Positions 60,449 through 64,000 of a DNA stretch of 64,000 bases are shown here, piece by piece. The notes beneath the pieces are model-generated. The model was not told where the DNA came from and made no database searches. It was given only the letters and a program-made list of their open reading frames with translations. Both the position numbers and the translations under genes were made by a program. Source of the stretch: Schlesneria paludicola DSM 18645. GTDB lineage: Bacteria; Planctomycetota; Planctomycetia; Planctomycetales; Planctomycetaceae. The stretch lies in contig NZ_JH636434.1 of assembly GCF_000255655.1 (NCBI RefSeq), forward strand, positions 816,661-880,660, read 5' to 3'. Every line of letters starts with the position of its first letter. The first letter of the stretch is position 1.

Positions 60449-62530
60449 CTATCGCACCGCGATGAACTCGTTGGAATTCAACAGCGCCCACAGCAAGTCC
60501 TGATAGACTTCCGTTGCTTTCTGATTGGCGACCTGTTGCGCGCCTGCAGCACGCAACAGCTTCTTGGCCGTTGCAAGTTCATTGGCCGTGGGCGGACGTG
60601 ACAGCACTGCCAACCACAACGATCGAATCTTGTCATTCTCAGTCGAATGCCGACGCAGCACGTCGCTCAAAAAACTACCGGACGAAACGTCCATCGCCTT
60701 GCTGATCAACGGACCGTTCATCAGCGAAAGCGCGTTTCCAACGGAACCATCGAATGACATCGTCTCGTCATTGTCATCGGTGTGAAAGCAGACCACAAAC
60801 TGTTGAAGCCACTCTTGTCGGTGCTGCTCTGACTGCGTCCAGTCGACCGCCCCAACCTGATGTGCCTTGGTTGCGGTCAAAAAAGAATCATAGGCCTGCT
60901 CGGCCGTCATCGCTTTGACATACATCCTGCTGAAGGCTGGTAATTCACCTCGTGCCGGCTCGTCGGAGCGATTCGCCGCCGAAAAACGGCTCGTAAGCTG
61001 ATACGGGTTCGATAAACAGATCCAACGCATCAATTGTTTGATGTCATATCCCGATCGGATGAACTGTCCCGACAGAAATTTCAAAAGTTCAGGATGACTT
61101 GTCGGCTGGTGCGGCCCCAGATCGTCGGCACGATAGGTGAAACCCATCCCGAAGAAATGTTCCCACATCCGGTTGACGAACGCCCCGGCCAATTCTGGTT
61201 GGTCGCCGGCCGTCATCAGCCGAGCCAGTTCGAGACGACGGTTGCTGTCTGGCCCTGGATCGACATCGTGCCCATGGAACCGAGGATAGGCCACACGCAT
61301 CAGGCCGTTTGTCGTTTCGTAGTATGTCGGACCACTCGTTTCGTGACTGACCAATTCTGTGACGCGTCGCGCGGAGTTTCCCGCCTCGCCCACCACGAGC
61401 GGATACGTCCGCATCGTGGTCTGTTGGAAGAAGCTGTTCAGTTCCCAGAAATCACTCTGCTTCGATTCGTCGAATGGGTTGTTGTGACATTGATTGCAGT
61501 GCAGTTGCTGACCGAGAAACACGCGGCTGGCAACTGCCGTTGCGGGCGTCGCATCGTTATTCAAATGAGCGATCAGAAAATTGGTCGCTCCATTTTTGTC
61601 ACTCGTTCCTTCCGCGGATATGAGATCGGCCACGATCTGATTCCAAGGGCGGTTATCTGCAAAACTGGTCCGTAGGAATTTCTGAAACGCGGCGCGGTCC
61701 ACAAGCGGATTGGAGACGCGCCCAATCAAGAGATTCGTAAACTTCGTCGTCAAATTTCTGACACACGCCGTATCCGTGATGAGCCGATCGATCAGAATCG
61801 ACTTCTTCCGACTGCCCCGGTCTGCAAGAAATGTTTCAACCTCGCGAAGCGTGGGGACTCGCCCCAGTAAATCCAGGTAGAGACGGCGACACCATTCAGG
61901 ATCATCAGCCGGCGCTGACGCCGAAATCCCCAGCGCCGTCCATCCCTCCTGAATTTCATGATCGATCGTCGCGACAACGTCCGAATCCGAGTACAGGAAA
62001 TCCGGAGACTCTGTTTCACCTGCTCTGGACTCTGGCACCTCGCGCGTGGGAGCCCCGGGAGGGGGCTCGATGTGCGACAATGTAATTGCCGGTCCATATT
62101 CACGTGGCGGCTTGGGGCGATCTGATCGTAATGGTCGCTGCTTGAGTTCGTCTTGTTCGATTGTCGCGATCGGTACACGGCCAGAGCGTCGGTCACCAAA
62201 TTGAAACGCGACGATGACAGCCAAGAGCACACAACCAGCAAGCGCGACGCCCACATTACGCCGTCGCGAAGCTGCAGGAGAATTCAGACCAGTGCCCCCA
62301 ATCAGCGTCTCATTGCGTTCGAACGACAACGGTTGCGAAGAACCGACACCGGCGGCATCCCAGTACAGATTGCCATGCAGATCAAGGTACTGCAGGTACT
62401 TCCAGCGTGCCGCCTCGGACGACACGACGAGCTGCTCCAGTCGTGAGGCCTGTTCCGCAGTGATGCGGTCTTCACAAAGTGCTTCGAGCAGCGTTTCAAG
62501 TTCTGAGGGAGTTTCTTGACGAGCATTCAT
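60449..62530 (-). CDS. DUF1549/DUF1553 protein with anti-sigma-like N-terminus
   Basis: A 693-residue protein. Residues 1-60 ('LETLLEALCEDRITAEQASR', 'YLQYLDLHGNLYWDA') match the cytoplasmic start seen in planctomycete FecR/anti-sigma-type proteins; a membrane helix follows at 93-111. The exported part has DUF1549 ('YLDLLGRVPTLREVETFLAD', 'CNQCHNNPFDE' near residue 343, a CxxCH motif) and DUF1553 ('AGAFVNRMWEHFFGMGF', 'LQQFVVCFHTDDNDETMSFD', 'LLWALLNSNEFIAVR'). ATG 62530 overlaps the sigma gene stop (ATGA). Its role is unknown; DUF1549/1553 proteins are often paired with DUF1501 proteins, as here. Confidence 0.9.
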   Translation of the reverse strand: MNARQETPSELETLLEALCEDRITAEQASRLEQLVVSSEAARWKYLQYLDLHGNLYWDAAGVGSSQPLSFERNETLIGGTGLNSPAASRRRNVGVALAGCVLLAVIVAFQFGDRRSGRVPIATIEQDELKQRPLRSDRPKPPREYGPAITLSHIEPPPGAPTREVPESRAGETESPDFLYSDSDVVATIDHEIQEGWTALGISASAPADDPEWCRRLYLDLLGRVPTLREVETFLADRGSRKKSILIDRLITDTACVRNLTTKFTNLLIGRVSNPLVDRAAFQKFLRTSFADNRPWNQIVADLISAEGTSDKNGATNFLIAHLNNDATPATAVASRVFLGQQLHCNQCHNNPFDESKQSDFWELNSFFQQTTMRTYPLVVGEAGNSARRVTELVSHETSGPTYYETTNGLMRVAYPRFHGHDVDPGPDSNRRLELARLMTAGDQPELAGAFVNRMWEHFFGMGFTYRADDLGPHQPTSHPELLKFLSGQFIRSGYDIKQLMRWICLSNPYQLTSRFSAANRSDEPARGELPAFSRMYVKAMTAEQAYDSFLTATKAHQVGAVDWTQSEQHRQEWLQQFVVCFHTDDNDETMSFDGSVGNALSLMNGPLISKAMDVSSGSFLSDVLRRHSTENDKIRSLWLAVLSRPPTANELATAKKLLRAAGAQQVANQKATEVYQDLLWALLNSNEFIAVR

Positions 62531-63081
62531 GGTGACACCTCGAGTGCCAATTGTCGTTCGATGCATTCCAGCAGAGCACGTCGGATTCGCCCCAATGATT
62601 GATAGACCGAATTCACAGGACGACCGATTTGCTCGGCCAGCATCGTCCCTCGTTCGCCTGGTGCGTAGCGTTGCTCGATAAGTTCACGGTCTTTCGGCCG
62701 AAGCCGCTTCAAGCAGTCGGCAAGCGCCGTCCGGCGGCGTTCTAACTCGTCAGACCGTTCGAGGCTGGTGGCGGCAACCGCCTGAAGGAACTCATCGCTA
62801 AACACGATCTTTTCGCGGCGCTTTTTCGTCCGATGCTTCATGATTTCGAAATTGGCAATCTGGCTGACCCAGGCGAGAAAATTCGTCCCCAAGCGGAACT
62901 GCGAATATTTGCTCCAGACAACGACGTTCGTTTCCTGAAGAACTTCCTCCGCGTCCAACGGGTTTCCAAGTTGCGACAGGATGTACAAGAACAGTCGACG
63001 CTGATGATGCGTGAAGAGTTGCACAAACTCGCCATCGGGCGATTGTCGCGTGCTGTCGTCACCAGCAAGTTGGTCTGCCAC
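62527..63081 (-). CDS. ECF RNA polymerase sigma factor
   Basis: Sigma-70 family ECF factor of 184 residues from GTG 63081. Region 2 reads 'FVQLFTHHQRRLFLYILSQL', 'DAEEVLQETNVVVWSKY', 'FLAWVSQIANFEIMKHRTKK'; region 4 'CLKRLRPKDRELIEQRYA' and 'IGRPVNSVYQSLGRIRRALL'. This is the Rhodopirellula/Verrucomicrobium type ECF group. It overlaps the downstream gene by 4 bp, so the two form a sigma/anti-sigma-like pair. Confidence 0.95.
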   Translation of the reverse strand: MADQLAGDDSTRQSPDGEFVQLFTHHQRRLFLYILSQLGNPLDAEEVLQETNVVVWSKYSQFRLGTNFLAWVSQIANFEIMKHRTKKRREKIVFSDEFLQAVAATSLERSDELERRRTALADCLKRLRPKDRELIEQRYAPGERGTMLAEQIGRPVNSVYQSLGRIRRALLECIERQLALEVSP

Positions 63082-63233
63082 ATTGCCGCCTGAGCTATTG
63101 TCACCTAAACCGTCATCGACTTACGAAACAACCACGTTCGGACGAGGATTCTTGAGGGTGTTGGAGAATTCCTCGTTGCCTGGTTCCCGCTTGACGACGC
63201 TTCTTACAAATCAGAAATGTTCACGATGGTTGA

Positions 63234-64000
63234 CTAAATCAACTCTTGAATCGCTGTACCGCCGTTTGCCAGCTTCATCGGACGGCCGTTCTTCGATTTG
63301 TGCACCCTGTCCAGCGGAATCCCGAGCGCGTGGGCCACGGTCGCCCAGACATCGCCTGGCTGATACGACTTGCTACTGACAACCGACACGCCATCTGCGT
63401 CGGTCTCGCCAATGGCTTGCCCGCCTTTCAAACCACCGCCGCCAATCATGACAGACCAACTGTTCGCCCAGTGATCGCGGCCAACATCCTTATTGATCCG
63501 CGGAGTTCGCGAGAATTCACCCATCCAGACAACGACCACGTCATCAAACAAACCACGTTGCTTCAAGTCGGTTGTCAGGGCCGCGATTCCGGCATCCAGA
63601 GAAGGGAGATGCTGATTTTTCAGCGTATTGAAGACATTCGAATGCAAGTCCCATCCCCCAAAGTCGACCTCAACGAATGGGACGCCCTTTTCCACCAACC
63701 GGCGAGCCATTAGCAGGCTGCGACCAAATTGCCCACCCCCACCCATCGCGCCACCACGTGCGGGTGATCCGGTATAGAGCTCCAACGTTTCTTTCGATTC
63801 CTGATCAATCTTGAAGGCGGTCATCTGTTCCGACTGCATCAGACTCACCGCTTTTTTGTAGATTTCCTTATGAGCGGCTCCGGCTTCGCCGCGATCAGAT
63901 CGAATGAAGTTATCTTCCAAGGTGGAATGCATCGCCAGCCGTTGGTTCAACCGATCGGCTCCCAGGTCCCCGAGTTCCGTATTGCTAATTCGACCACTGG
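63234..64000 (-). CDS. DUF1501 protein, N-terminal part outside window
   Basis: The frame stays open to the window edge, so the start lies beyond; a TTG at 63950 is not the real start. The 255 visible residues are the C-terminal half of a DUF1501 (sulfatase-like/alkaline-phosphatase superfamily) protein: '[17 protein letters not shown]', '[17 protein letters not shown]', '[20 protein letters not shown]'. Likely Tat-exported in full form. It lies upstream of the sigma gene, with 152 bp between. Such proteins usually pair with DUF1549/DUF1553 proteins in planctomycetes. Confidence 0.9.
   Translation of the reverse strand, partial: SGRISNTELGDLGADRLNQRLAMHSTLEDNFIRSDRGEAGAAHKEIYKKAVSLMQSEQMTAFKIDQESKETLELYTGSPARGGAMGGGGQFGRSLLMARRLVEKGVPFVEVDFGGWDLHSNVFNTLKNQHLPSLDAGIAALTTDLKQRGLFDDVVVVWMGEFSRTPRINKDVGRDHWANSWSVMIGGGGLKGGQAIGETDADGVSVVSSKSYQPGDVWATVAHALGIPLDRVHKSKNGRPMKLANGGTAIQELI

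Overview
The window looks like chromosomal DNA from a planctomycete. The grounds are family content: a DUF1501 gene and a DUF1549/DUF1553 gene next to an ECF sigma factor of the planctomycete/verrucomicrobial type, a Tat-exported Gfo/Idh/MocA oxidoreductase, a type II secretion system (T2SS) with very large secretin-type proteins, EF-hand and Gly/Tyr-rich exported proteins, and a full flagellar export set. GC content is moderate to high, genes often overlap by 4 bp, and several genes appear to use GTG or TTG starts. I saw no rRNA, tRNA, CRISPR array, prophage or insertion sequence. The species is not determined; a Schlesneria- or Gimesia-like lineage is only a guess.

Layout. 1-12.9 kb: housekeeping and metabolic genes (truncated barrel protein, methionine aminopeptidase, biotin synthase, an enlarged SecA, Kdo transferase, SDR dehydrogenase, Gfo/Idh/MocA oxidoreductase, MDR oxidoreductase). 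13.1-26.9 kb, minus strand: a long flagellar block read fliL-fliM-fliN-fliO-fliP-fliQ-fliR-flhB-flhA-fliA, then a small Cys protein, a coiled-coil protein, a FlgO/FlgT/CsgG-like lipoprotein, motA, motB and a TPR protein. 27.3-39.3 kb: a long GspD-like secretin, a lipoprotein, a BON-like exported protein on the opposite strand, and a giant protein of about 1950 residues built from about 20 secretin-N-domain-like repeats with no secretin barrel. 39.4-40.3 kb: an EF-hand protein. 41.0-51.0 kb, plus strand: the T2SS operon gspE-F-G-H-I-J-K, then a PilM/PilN (GspL-like) protein and a PilO/GspC-like protein. 51.1-53.8 kb, minus strand: a divergent fliG and a Gly/Tyr-rich TPR protein. 54.2-60.4 kb, plus strand: hisA, an amidohydrolase and prpB-prpC-prpD for propionate breakdown by the methylcitrate cycle. 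60.4 kb to the end, minus strand: an ECF sigma factor, a DUF1549/DUF1553 protein with an anti-sigma-like N-terminus, and a DUF1501 protein cut by the window edge.

How the parts fit. The flagellar block supplies the export gate, switch, stator and flagellar sigma factor; fliG lies apart, beyond the T2SS genes. The T2SS block has all major and minor pseudopilins, the ATPase, the platform protein and the secretin, while the GspL, GspM and GspC roles are packed into two proteins. No prepilin peptidase, FlhF/FlhG, rod, hook, filament or chemotaxis gene is present here.

The observations I think most deserve checking are the giant barrel-less secretin-repeat protein beside the T2SS, the five-fold repeat in the helical wing region of SecA, the anti-sigma-like domain fused to a DUF1549/DUF1553 protein, the FliG whose EHPQ motif reads ETLR together with a FliM lacking the N-terminal CheY-binding motif, and a 106-bp palindromic MITE-like element with a second degenerate copy 29 kb away.
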